Positions 12,118 through 21,237 of a stretch of DNA of 64,000 nucleotides are shown here, piece after piece. This DNA is from Carnegiea gigantea (lineage: Eukaryota > Streptophyta > Magnoliopsida > Caryophyllales > Cactaceae). The notes under the pieces were generated by a model. It made no database searches. It was not told the origin of the DNA and saw only the letters and a program-made list of their open reading frames with translations. The stretch lies in assembly GCA_029747015.1 (NCBI GenBank), contig JAKOGI010002765.1, positions 1-64,000 on the forward strand, read 5' to 3'. How positions within the stretch are numbered: the first letter of the stretch is position 1; every line of letters begins with the position of its first letter. Made by a program: the position numbers and the translations under genes.

Positions 12118-12498
12118 TAAAGTCATGAAACAACCTTTCCCTCTAAGGGAGGAAAGGTATTAGCCTAGCTAAGCACACTTACACAAGGTCTAAACTAAAA
12201 CAAAGTAAAACCGGTACAATCAAGCTTAATACACAAGTTTACTTATCCTAAGACCTTTCTTAATATCTAAGGCATAATTATGACTCATTTTCCTTCTTTG
12301 GAGGGCAAAGATACACGGCTGCCACCTAGCAAAAGGCTGCTGAATTCGAGCTTGACATGTGTGTTGGTGGTGGCCGAATACATGCTTGCAAAATGTCTTC
12401 TTCTTCATGCTCCCACGTGTCTCTCTCCTATGTGGCTGAGTGGCAGCTTACCAAGCATCTCATTTTGACCAAGTAGGCAAGCTTACACCTTAACCAAA
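12118..12498 (-). repeat. D 3' LTR, distal piece
   Basis: Matches 16142-16516 of the D 5' LTR. It begins at the A2 insertion and ends at the E solo LTR. Small frames on both strands here recur in the 5' LTR copy but have no recognisable content. Confidence 0.85.
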
Positions 12499-13631
12499 TG
12501 ATGTATGTTAACCATGGGAATGTCAAAGATGAGAATGTATGATGGGGAAGATTGAAAACAAGGACAAGCAAAAAACCGAAAAGAACAATGAGCTCACCCG
12601 GTCTTGATGGATAGTGTGCAACTCTCTTGTCTAAGATAAGCCAAAGGCGCCACTTAGAGGAGAAGTTGGGCTATTCCTTCTTCACTTATGGATACAGAAT
12701 ATCACCACCATAAGCAAGAGAAAGGAACCTAGAAGATCACCACTTGAACTAGCCAATTCAAACTAAAGCAACTAGGAGTTTCAATGGAGAGTAAAACACT
12801 CAGATTTCATTGCATGATGTTCAAAGCTGCCTTCTTACATTCCTAAAGGTCCCTTATATAGGAGGGAGCCTCAAAATTCAGATTACATGGGTTACAATGC
12901 AAGCCAAACGGATCAAGACAAAAGGGAAGCACAAAAAGCAAGAAAAGTACAAAAGGTGATGTTGGCAGTTGCTGTCCAGCTTTCCAGATTGCAGGGTCAA
13001 CTTTCAGCAGCTGTATCTTCGTCCTTACTTACCCACATTGGCTCCAACATACCTTATTAGAAAGCTTAGAAAGTGTTCTTTCATATGACTACTTTTGGAG
13101 CTCATTTGGTGCAGCCGTTCAGGAGATATAAACAGAACAAGTGAGATGGTGCAGGCTGACTTCCCAAAAGCAGCTTTAGAAGTTTCCTTGCTTTTAGCCT
13201 CCTTGGGACACGTTTGACTCTGGTTTCTTTTCCCACCCTTTTAGCCAATTCAAAAAAGGATCTAGGGGTTAAAATTCCAGGTTGTTAGGGTTACTTTAGG
13301 TTGGGGAAAATGGGCTCCCAAAACCGGACAAAATCTGACCTGGAAAACAGTTTTGGACAGTTTGGCTTTAACAAAGGGTTTGGATGGGCAAATGACATCC
13401 AAATGGGCTGAAACTTGATTTATTGGTTAGCTAACTCTCCAATCTTTCCAGACATACCAAAAGTTTGGCTTTAAAGCCTCAGGTCATCAGGTCACCAAGG
13501 TCAGAAAGTCGGGCCATGTGCGGGATGAGCCCGGCAGAATGCAAGTGATCGTGTCTTGAGTGATTTCTAATCCTTGGAAAGCCTTTGTGACCTCTTGAGC
13601 TATAAGAACCCCTTGGGGCTGATCCCCATCA
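12499..13631 (-). repeat. Solo E-family LTR in D
   Basis: 1,133 bp, matching the E LTRs at 53268-54394 and 60026-61156 in reverse. Starts TGATGGGGATCAG at 13631 and ends ACATACATCA at 12499. Flanks are CCAAA (12494-12498) and GCAAA (13632-13636), a target duplication with one substitution. The uninterrupted site is at 16517-16521. A minus-strand TATA box lies at 12853-12860. The first 48 codons are open (end WPDFLTLVT), as in the E1 and E2 LTRs. Confidence 0.92.
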
Positions 13632-14369
13632 GCAAACCCCTTGAAGGAGGAAAACTACTAGGCTAAGTAACCGGGTGTCAACCAGCCGGTTTCCACCTCA
13701 AATTGTCATGCATGCTTAACACATCACATGCTGACTGATTGCTACGTTTCTTACATGGATGGAAACCTCAATATGTCTAGATTACCTTCCTTTTTGAATC
13801 ATAGCATTTGGATGTCATTTTCCCCTTGAATCAGTCTGATTTCCCAAGCCGTGCAGATTGGACTCCAAAAAAGCACAGGTTTACTAATTAGCTAAATTCA
13901 CTAACCAATTGAATTCCAAATCTGGTAATTCCAATTGGAAATGAAAGCTAAGATCTTAAGCTTTTCACGGATGCAAGAATTGGACACTTACAACTCATGG
14001 AAGATTAAGAAATGTAATCACCAAAACCGGGTAAAATCTAGATGTAAACTGTCTTCAGGGCAGTTTGTATATCTTGGTTTTATTGGCTAATTTGAGAGGG
14101 TAAATGAAGTCCAAATGGGATGAAACTTAAGTTTCTAGAAAGCTGGCTTCGTGAACTTCAATCTCAATGCAAAATATTGGACTTAAACCTTAAAGAAGTT
14201 TAAGTAATTAACCTCTCAAAACCGGGTTTGCTGCAAAAAGCAAACCATGACCTGCTGTTTTAGGTCTTAAACAAAATAAGGATGATTTATTCATCCTTTA
14301 AACACCAAAATGAAATTACCTAATTGATTTGCTTCTTTTAAATCAAGGGGCATGGAGGGATTTCCATCA
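13632..14369 (-). repeat. D 3' LTR, proximal piece
   Basis: Matches 16517-17253. On the minus strand it starts TGATGGAAATCCC at 14369. The shared sequence ends exactly at 14369/17253, which fixes the LTR border. Confidence 0.88.
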
Positions 14370-14379
14370 TTCTCCCCTT
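14370..14379 (-). other. D polypurine tract
   Basis: Minus-strand AAGGGGAGAA immediately before the 3' LTR. Confidence 0.75.
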
Positions 14380-14428
14380 GTTGAAAAAGATTTGTCCACA
14401 AATCTAATTAAGTAATTACTTCTTCTCC

Positions 14429-15388
14429 TTACTTCAGTTCTGGCTGAAATAAAATCAGCCATGAAAACAAGTCTCTCTTGAATTTAGAGACTCTTTTCTT
14501 TACTCTCCCCTTGCTGATCTGAATGGTGGACGTAGGGGACTTCTTGGACTTGCTTCGACCCAATTCTTCAAATGTTCTTAACTCAAAATTAGGAGCTTTT
14601 AGTAATGGTTCTGAAATGGATTGACAGAAATTTAGGTTGAGTGTTTCAGGTGTGGGTGGAGTGGGAAAAAATGATGGTGGTTCATGAAAAGTGGTGGGAA
14701 GGCTGAGATGCTCATGGCTTCTAGGTGGATGACGGATGTTTAAAGTGAGCATATCACCTTTATTTGTCTCAATCTCTATCTCCTCAAGATCATCTTCTTC
14801 ATCCTCTTCTTTTTCCTCCTCTAATTCAACCTCCTTCAGTTCTTCCACCAATGGCATCTTCTTTTCCTCCTGATTTTCCTCCTCTCTCACGGCTTTCCTT
14901 TCTTCCGAGGTAATGACCTTGTTGTTTGGGCAATCCGTGGCTAAGTGTCCAAGCCCTTGGCACTTGAGACACCTCCTAAGTTGTGCGGGAAAGATCATTT
15001 GTGGGGTTGGTTTTTTTTGTGGGGTGGAAGGAAATGAGCCCGTGAGCTTAATGGAGATACTTTCTTTCATGGGCATGTAAGTGGATGGGTGAAAGGAACC
15101 CTTCAACTTACTACTCAATTTCTTCCAAGTTCTCACCTTCTCTTTTCCTTTCTTTTTTCGCTCAAACTTGTAATTATTCCACCACTGAAGTGCACAACCT
15201 CTCAATCTTAAAATAACCACTTCGAACTTCTGTTGGTCATTAAGGATACAACAAGTAAAAACTCGTTCCACCTTAGATAACCAACCTATGAACTCTTCCT
15301 TTTCGCCACGAAATTTTGGAATTGCAAAGCAAGCATATCCAATATCAATAAAAGCTAGTTCTTTCTCCAAGTTCATTGAAGATGGCAT
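14429..15388 (-). CDS. D Gag protein (CCHC type)
   Basis: 319 codons, open throughout; ATG about 107 bases after the PBS. Residues ~20-115 read as the capsid-like Gag domain (IPKFRGEKEEFIGWLSKVER, then ALQWWNNYKFERKKKGK, a match in style to QTVERVF...WW in the autonomous families). A CCHC knuckle CLKCQGLGHLATDC lies near residue 150, then a long Glu/Asp-rich stretch, then SISEPLLKAPNFELRTFEEL, which resembles the Gag-protease linker of E and F. The middle of Gag between the capsid domain and the knuckle is shortened. No protease follows. It probably co-assembles with Gag of autonomous relatives. The intact frame suggests selection or a recent origin. Confidence 0.8.
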   Translation of the reverse strand: MPSSMNLEKELAFIDIGYACFAIPKFRGEKEEFIGWLSKVERVFTCCILNDQQKFEVVILRLRGCALQWWNNYKFERKKKGKEKVRTWKKLSSKLKGSFHPSTYMPMKESISIKLTGSFPSTPQKKPTPQMIFPAQLRRCLKCQGLGHLATDCPNNKVITSEERKAVREEENQEEKKMPLVEELKEVELEEEKEEDEEDDLEEIEIETNKGDMLTLNIRHPPRSHEHLSLPTTFHEPPSFFPTPPTPETLNLNFCQSISEPLLKAPNFELRTFEELGRSKSKKSPTSTIQISKGRVKKRVSKFKRDLFSWLILFQPELK

Positions 15389-15494
15389 GAAGGATGAGGT
15401 CTAGGGTTCTTTGTGGATTTATTTGAAACGTAAGTAGGCTGTTTGTGTTTGGATTTAATCTGGGAGCGTGGGGTTCAGGCAAGGATCTGAACTT

Positions 15495-15506
15495 GCTCTG
15501 ATACCA
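15495..15506 (-). other. D primer-binding site (tRNA-iMet)
   Basis: Minus-strand TGGTATCAGAGC, four bases from the LTR end. Confidence 0.9.
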
Positions 15507-15510
15507 AAAA

Positions 15511-17253
15511 TGATGAAAGTCTTAAGGGGAGGAACAACCTAAGCCAACTTGCAATAAGATCACAACCAAAACAAGTGGAAAACTCACAAACCAAGGGAGG
15601 CACGATCGTGCTTAAGGATACGGTGTGGCCGTGCCAAACTTCTGCCCTTCACGCCTAAAGTTTGTGATTTCTCACGGTTTGAAGTGGTTTTGTGTTTGGG
15701 CTAAAAACTGAATCAAAGCAAGAAGTCTTGGCCTTGATTAAGCTTGAAAAAGAGTATGAGAAAGGGTAGGAAATGTGTGGAATAAAAAGAATGAGAAGTT
15801 CACTGATTAGAACACAAAAGAGAGCTTATGGTTTAAGGAATCCAAAAGCTAGCTTTATGAACTTTAAGTGAATTCAATGTGTTTGGAATAGTTCTAAGCC
15901 TTGTGATTAGATAAGACACACTACCAATCACTTAGCTTAGGGCCCTTAACCTTTGATTAGGATACAGATACACCACCTAATCAATGATTAAGACTCACTT
16001 GAACACCACCTTAATTGCCCTAATTAAGGATAAGCAAGTTAAGTGTTTAAGAGGAACTCAAGACACAAAGTCTTTTCTCAAAGTTTTAAACTCAAAATCT
16101 GATTGATGAAGTGAGAAGTACACAGCCTTATATAGCCACTAAAGTCATGAAACAACCTTTCCCCCTAAGGGAGGAAAGGTATTAGTCTAGCTAAGCACAC
16201 TTATACAAGGTTTAAACTAAAATAAAGTAAAACCGGTGCAATCAAGCTTAATACACAAGTTTACTTATCCTAAGACCTTTCTTAATATCTAAGGCATAAT
16301 TGTGACTCATTTTCCTTCCTTGGAGGGCAAAGATACACAGCTGCCACCTAGTAAAAGGCTGCTGAATTCGAGCTTGACATGTGTGTTGGTGGTGCCCAAA
16401 TACATGCTTGCAAAATGTCTTCTTCTTCATGCTCCCACGTGTCTCTCTCCTATGTGGTTGAGTGGTAGCTTACCAAGCAGCTCATTTTGACCAAGTAGGC
16501 AAGCTTACACCTTAAGCAAACCCCTTGAAGGAGGAAAACTACTAGGCTAAGTAACCGGGTGTCAACCAGCCGGTTTCTGCCTCAAATTGTTACGCATGCT
16601 TGACACATCAAATGCTCACTAATTGCTACGTTTCTTACATGGATGGAAACCTCAAGATGTCTAGATTACTCGCCCTTTTGAATCATAGCATTTGGACGTC
16701 ATTTGCCCCTTGAATCAGTCTGATTTCCCAAACTGTGCAGATTGGACTCCAAAACAGCACAGGTTTACTAATTAGCTAAACTCACTAACCAATTGAACTC
16801 CAAATCTGGTAATTCCAATTGGAAATGAAAGCTAAGATCTTAAGCTTTTCAAGGATGTAAAAATTGGACACTTAAACCTCATGGAAGATTAAGAAATGTA
16901 ATCACCAAAACAGGGTAAAATCTGGATGTAAACTGTCTTCAGGGCAGTTTGTATATCTTGGTTTTATTAGCTAATTTGAGAGGGTAAATGAAGTCCAAAT
17001 GGGATGAAACTTGAGTTTCTGGAAAGCTGGCTTCGTGAACTTCAATCTCAATGCAAAATATTGGACCTAAACCTTAAAAAAGTTTAAGTAATTAACCGCT
17101 CAAAACCGGGTTTGCTGCAAAAAGCAAACCATGACCTGCTATTTTAGGTTTTAAACAAAATAAGGATGATTTATTCATCCTTTAAACACCAAAATGAAAT
17201 TACCTAATTGATTTGCTTCTTTTAAATCAAGGGGCATGGAGGGATTTCCATCA
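15511..17253 (-). repeat. D 5' LTR
   Basis: 1,743 bp, TGATGGAAAT...CTTTCATCA. Minus-strand TATA box at 16128-16134. The paired hairpins seen in other families lie in its terminal part: palindrome GCACGATCGTGC at 15600-15611 and an imperfect partner to about 15635. The right flank TTTGT (17254-17258) would be the target duplication; its partner is lost with the left end. Confidence 0.88.
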
Positions 17254-17508
17254 TTTGTAGTTCTTACCAATGGATGAAGCAACTAAGTAACGAGAAGAGA
17301 TTTGTCAGCCTTTACCTTGGTTGAGCCATTGAATATTGTAAGGGCTAGGGTGTGGTCAGACCAAGAGCTTGAGCTTCTCCGCAAGAGTCTTAGAAGCAAC
17401 ATTAGCATGACTTCTGCCATCTATAATGAGAGAACAAACTTTCCCACTCACGATATACCCAGTGTGGAAGATGTTTTCCCTTTGTTCCAAGTCATTTTGA
17501 TAGGCAGG
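17254..17508 (-). pseudogene. J remnant: protease segment
   Basis: Minus-strand coding remnant of a CRM-like protease: LEQRENIFHTGYIVSGKVCS, then IIDGRSHANVASK around the active-site Asp (second Gly and Cys of the usual DGGSCAN replaced), then a segment matching YTIQWLNQGKG of G. It continues, across the L solo LTR, with the J Gag segment at 44595-45068, as shown by the GCAGG duplication on both sides of L. Confidence 0.8.
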
Positions 17509-17943
17509 TGATGTATATAGGAGCACCCAAATGACCAAACTAAGTATTTTTGTGGTTTTTATAATTGAGAAAACAAGGAAAAGTAAAAAGGATAGTTCAA
17601 GGTTGTGTTTGAGATAATCCTTCCGGAGCCACTCAAACCAAACCTTGGGCAATCCCTTAACTCAACTAGGATACAGAAATTGATCACCACCAAGTTGAGA
17701 ACGAGGGACCTAGAACACCACTTGAGGATGCCACTCTCAAGATATAGAACTAGGGATTTATAAGGAAGAGAACAAACACTCTTTGTTTGAACTTGCTTTG
17801 TATTACTTGAATGACTTGATTTGATGCTAAACAACTCAGTTTATGGCCTTTATATAGAGTTGGCCTCACACTTGAAAAGATACAAGCATTCTTATGAAGA
17901 GACACAAATGAAAAGAAAGCAAAATACAAGTAACTATAGAAAG
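17509..17943 (-). repeat. L solo LTR, piece 1 of 4
   Basis: L is one solo LTR, now spread over 17509-44594 by later insertions. This piece carries its 3' end (TGATGTATATAGG on the plus strand) and a minus-strand TATA box at 17849-17856. Target duplication of L: GCAGG at 17504-17508 and 44595-44599, perfect. The four pieces add up to about 1.42 kb without the duplicated sites. G inserted at the right border of this piece. Confidence 0.88.
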
Positions 17944-19144
17944 TGATGGGGACCATCGTGCCCAAGCTTCATCCATACATTCAGCAAACCCTCACACCCA
18001 TTCAACCCCCAAGGAGGCCAAAGAAGTTCATGCCTTGGTCAGAAAACTCATAAACACAGCAGAAGATGCACTGCCCAGTTCGTCCAGTTTCTGGCCTGAT
18101 TTTGTGTCGCTGTTGGAGCAAAATATAGAGGGGGAAATTTCCTGCACGCACCACCCCCTTAAAGCTTAGGATCTTAGCTTTCCAACAAGACCTTTTGCAA
18201 GGCATTTGGAGTCCATTTGGTCAGCCAACCAAGCCCAAAACTGAAGACAGTGCACTGCAGGGCGCCAATCAGCACAGTCCGAATTAAGGGAATGTTTGGC
18301 CCACCAACTCAACTCCATTGTTTCTGAAATTTTGCAGCATGAAAGGGGACATAAATATTTATCAAGTCAAGGGTTCAAATCCCATCCAAAGCACCCCCTT
18401 GTGGACGTTTTATCCAGCCAAAAGGACAAGCAAAACATCCCTTTACCCGGTTTGTTGCTAGCCGGTACAAGGGCTGTTTTTCTTGGACTTTTTGCTTGTC
18501 AACTTGCATCCCCACTTGCTGAATGACTCATCTTGCTGCAACCTAGGACTTTTGTAAGCTTGACACCTCATTTGGGAGGCATAATAACCCCTAATGAGGT
18601 AGATTAAGCTAGGTAGTGAGGTGTCTAACTAGTAGTGGCTGATTAGATGTGTTTCTCTTCCCCATATGTACTTAGCTTTGTATTTGCTGCCTAGGAAGAG
18701 AGGGAGCTCGGCCATGGCTGATTAGATGTGTTTCTCTTCCCCATATGTACTTAGCTTTGTATTTGCTGCCTAGGAAGAGAGGGAGCTCGGCCATGGCTTG
18801 TTAAAAGGCAGCTTGGTTCCTTCATTTTGCAACCAACTTGAATGCGTAAGCTTGTGAGTTCTCAAAGAAACTCTCCCCCTCAAAATTCCTAGTCTATATC
18901 TTAAGTGTGGCAACTTAAATGGTGTCTAGGTCCCTTTATCTCAATTAGGCGGTGATTCCTAATTGATCTAAGGGGATTGCCCAAGTATCCAACAAGAGTG
19001 GCTCCTCTTGGATTATCTCTTGAAGGTGCTTGCTCTATCAACTCTCCTCTTATCTTCTACACTCTCTCCCTTTCCTCCCTTAGTTTCCTTAGCAAGAACA
19101 AGGGTGGAGTTAGCTTGGGTTGTGTTCATTGCAAGCATACATCA
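17944..19144 (+). repeat. G 5' LTR
   Basis: 1,201 bp, TGATGGGGACC...ATACATCA. Longer than the 3' LTR mainly because of a 79-bp tandem duplication. Its first 75 codons (to TAG at 18167-18169) are open and end in FWPDFVSLLEQN and a short tail, homologous to the H LTR tail. Confidence 0.92.
18637..18794 (+). repeat. 79-bp tandem duplication in G 5' LTR
   Basis: Units 18637-18715 and 18716-18794, starting GGCTGATTAGATG and ending with CTCGGCCAT. The 3' LTR has a single unit (from about 24539), so the duplication arose after integration. Confidence 0.93.
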
Positions 19145-19147
19145 ACT

Positions 19148-19159
19148 TGGTATCAGAGC
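19148..19159 (+). other. G primer-binding site (tRNA-iMet)
   Basis: TGGTATCAGAGC, three bases after the LTR end. Confidence 0.92.
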
Positions 19160-19276
19160 CTAGGCTACCCTCCCGAGTATTGCTTCCAACCTCAAACACA
19201 TCCCAAACACAAAACCCACAAAAACATCCCAAACACTTCCCCCACGGATTTTCAGCCGTGCACAACCAGAAACACA

Positions 19277-19457
19277 GCACGGGTGCCCCGTGCCCTTATA
19301 GCACAACCGTGCCACACAATTTCTGCAACCTTCATTTTCTAGCGACCCAGCACGGTCACCCCGTGCCAACCCACACGACCGTGCCACATATCCTGTCCCA
19401 GAATTCACCCTCAGCCCGTGAGCACGCCCACCCCGTGCCACTGCCCACGGCCGTGCC
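19277..19457 (+). other. Three paired GC hairpins in G leader
   Basis: Pairs at 19277-19293 with 19301-19313, 19350-19367 with 19374-19385, and 19422-19438 with 19446-19457. Each pair is a GCACGG-loop-CCGTGC hairpin followed by a short (C)ACGRCCGTGCC-type arm. Repeat spacing is about 72 bases. All lie between PBS and the gag ATG (19504). Confidence 0.75.
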
Positions 19458-19503
19458 TCCCTCTTCCCGTCCCAAAACACTAAGCTTCCACCACAAAGCT
19501 ATC

Positions 19504-21237
19504 ATGTCCGCTAGCCTCACCCCTTCCCAAGTGGCTGAACAAGCTCATAGGGAGGAAGCCGAACTTGAGGCTCGAGTCAAGTACCTTCAACGGCAACTTG
19601 GCCAACTTATGGAAGAAAAGAGGCGACACCAATGGGACTCTAGAAGTTCAAGCAAGCATGGGGACTCGGACGACTCCGAGGGAAGCAACCCCTTTGGAGA
19701 TTCAAGCGAAGAAGAGCAAGGTAGACGTCCCAGCCGACATCAAAGGCAACATGAACGAGGTTATGGAGATTTCAAAGTTGATATCCCGGAGTTTGAAGGA
19801 CAACTTGATCCGGATGTCTTCCTCGATTGGTTGCAAACGGTGGAGCGAGTCTTTGAGTACAAAGACATCTCGGAAGGCAAAAAGGTAAAGCTAGTGGCCT
19901 TGAAACTTCGCAAATATGCATCTATTTGTTGGTCCAATGTTGTGTCTAAGAGAGTAAGAAAGGGGAAAAGTAAGATTAAGACTTGGGAGAAGATGAAGTC
20001 CAAACTAAAGGCCAAATTCTTACCCCCACATTACCTCCAAGACAATTTCCTTAAACTCCACCACCTCAAACAAGGTTCCAAAAGTGTAGAAGAGTACACT
20101 AGGGACTTTGAACAACTCCTCTTGAAATGTGATTTGAAGGAGGATGACTCCCAAACCTTGATTCGATACTTGAGTGGTCTTGATGAGCAAATTGCCCATG
20201 TTGTTGAGTTGCATCCCTACAGCTCTCTTGATGAGCTAAGTGCTCTAGCCCACAAAGTTGAAATGCAAAAGAAACTCAAAGGCAAGAATCCCATCCCCAA
20301 GCCTACCCCACGGCCTTATGGCTTCCAAAAGCCTCCATACCCTCCTCAAAAATCCTTCCCATCTCCGAACCCGAAACCCCCACAAAACACCACTCCACAA
20401 ACTCCCTCCAAACAACCGCCCTCAAAGCCATCTAGCAAAGTCCGGTGTTTTCATTGCCAAGGCCTTGGACACTATGCTTCCGAGTGTCCCAACAAGAGAA
20501 TGGTCTCTCTAGCTGAATATCAAGCTTCCCTAGAGGAGCTAGAAGAGGAGGTAGAGAAGGAGGAAGATGAGAAAGGGGTGTACTTGAATGAAGTAATAGA
20601 GGAGGTTGAAGAGGGCCCGGATGAAGGAGAGCTCTTAGTAATCCGAAGAGCTTTGAGTGGGCTTGCTTCACATGAAGAAATGGAACAACGGGAAAGTATT
20701 TTCCACACTCGATGCACCGTAAGTGGAAAAGTGTGTTCACTTATCATTGATGGTGGGAGTTGCGCTAATGTGGCTTCCAAGACCATGGTGGACAAGCTCA
20801 AGCTCCCGGTCACACCTCATCCAAGTCCTTACACCATCCAATGGCTCAACCAAGGTAAGGGTTTGCATATCACCACTCGGTGTTTACTTTCCTTTTCCAT
20901 TGGAAGAACCTACAAAGATGAAATTTGGTGTGATATTGTGCCCATGGATGCTTGTCATGTCCTCTTGGGCCGGCCATGGTTATTTGATAGGAGAGTCATG
21001 CATGATGGCCGCTTGAACACCTATACTTTCACCAAAGACCACAAGAAAATCACCCTCACTCCCCTTAAGCCTAGCCCACAAAAGAACCCTCAAGACGCTC
21101 CCAAGTTGGATGTCTTTCTCACCACCTTACTCCACTCTCAACTCCATGAATTTGAAGACTTCAAAGAGTGGATCCTCTTAGGCCAAGAACCGGCCAAGGT
21201 AAAGGAGTTTCCCACCCTTTACTCACACCCCTCATGA
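19504..21237 (+). CDS. G Gag-protease
   Basis: 577 codons from MSASLTPSQVAEQAHREEAE. This start is chosen because E, H and G all have a homologous ATG here, although the frame is open further upstream. Order: N-terminal coiled coil (~5-45), Ser/Asp-rich linker, capsid-like domain (VDIPEFEGQLDPDVFLDWLQ ... LRKYASICWSN ... LKQGSKSVEEYTRDFEQL), Pro-rich linker, CCHC knuckle (CFHCQGLGHYASEC, ~315), acidic linker, aspartic protease (IIDGGSCANVASK, ~415; CHVLLGRPWLFDRR). It stops at TGA 21235-21237, where relatives continue into RT. The RT frame overlaps in the -1 frame. Roles: particle assembly, RNA binding and polyprotein cleavage. Confidence 0.88.
   Translation: MSASLTPSQVAEQAHREEAELEARVKYLQRQLGQLMEEKRRHQWDSRSSSKHGDSDDSEGSNPFGDSSEEEQGRRPSRHQRQHERGYGDFKVDIPEFEGQLDPDVFLDWLQTVERVFEYKDISEGKKVKLVALKLRKYASICWSNVVSKRVRKGKSKIKTWEKMKSKLKAKFLPPHYLQDNFLKLHHLKQGSKSVEEYTRDFEQLLLKCDLKEDDSQTLIRYLSGLDEQIAHVVELHPYSSLDELSALAHKVEMQKKLKGKNPIPKPTPRPYGFQKPPYPPQKSFPSPNPKPPQNTTPQTPSKQPPSKPSSKVRCFHCQGLGHYASECPNKRMVSLAEYQASLEELEEEVEKEEDEKGVYLNEVIEEVEEGPDEGELLVIRRALSGLASHEEMEQRESIFHTRCTVSGKVCSLIIDGGSCANVASKTMVDKLKLPVTPHPSPYTIQWLNQGKGLHITTRCLLSFSIGRTYKDEIWCDIVPMDACHVLLGRPWLFDRRVMHDGRLNTYTFTKDHKKITLTPLKPSPQKNPQDAPKLDVFLTTLLHSQLHEFEDFKEWILLGQEPAKVKEFPTLYSHPS

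Larger units (their letters stand above)
12118..17253 (-). mobile_element. D: non-autonomous gag-only LTR element, minus strand
   Basis: 5' LTR 17253-15511, PBS, a ~1.1 kb interior with one gag frame, PPT, and a 3' LTR (14369 down to 12118) that is split by an E solo LTR and cut by A2. There is no protease, RT or integrase. The LTR ends are TGATGG...TTTCATCA. It fits the class of terminal-repeat elements that keep only Gag and depend on an autonomous partner. Confidence 0.85.

Noticed and set aside
12226..12468. Overlapping 60-62 codon frames on opposite strands, recurring at 16248-16490
   Set aside because: They lie in the two D LTR copies, so recurrence is LTR duplication. No start context, no motif, and both strands are open.
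19277..19457. Short GC palindromes at regular spacing as a CRISPR-like array
   Set aside because: Plant retroelement context; repeats are 12-19 bases and variable, spacers are related to each other, and the position is fixed relative to PBS and gag in several elements.
21208..21237. Programmed -1 frameshift in G
   Set aside because: No canonical slippery heptamer in the overlap, and the sister E2 is a single frame. Kept only as a low-interest observation.
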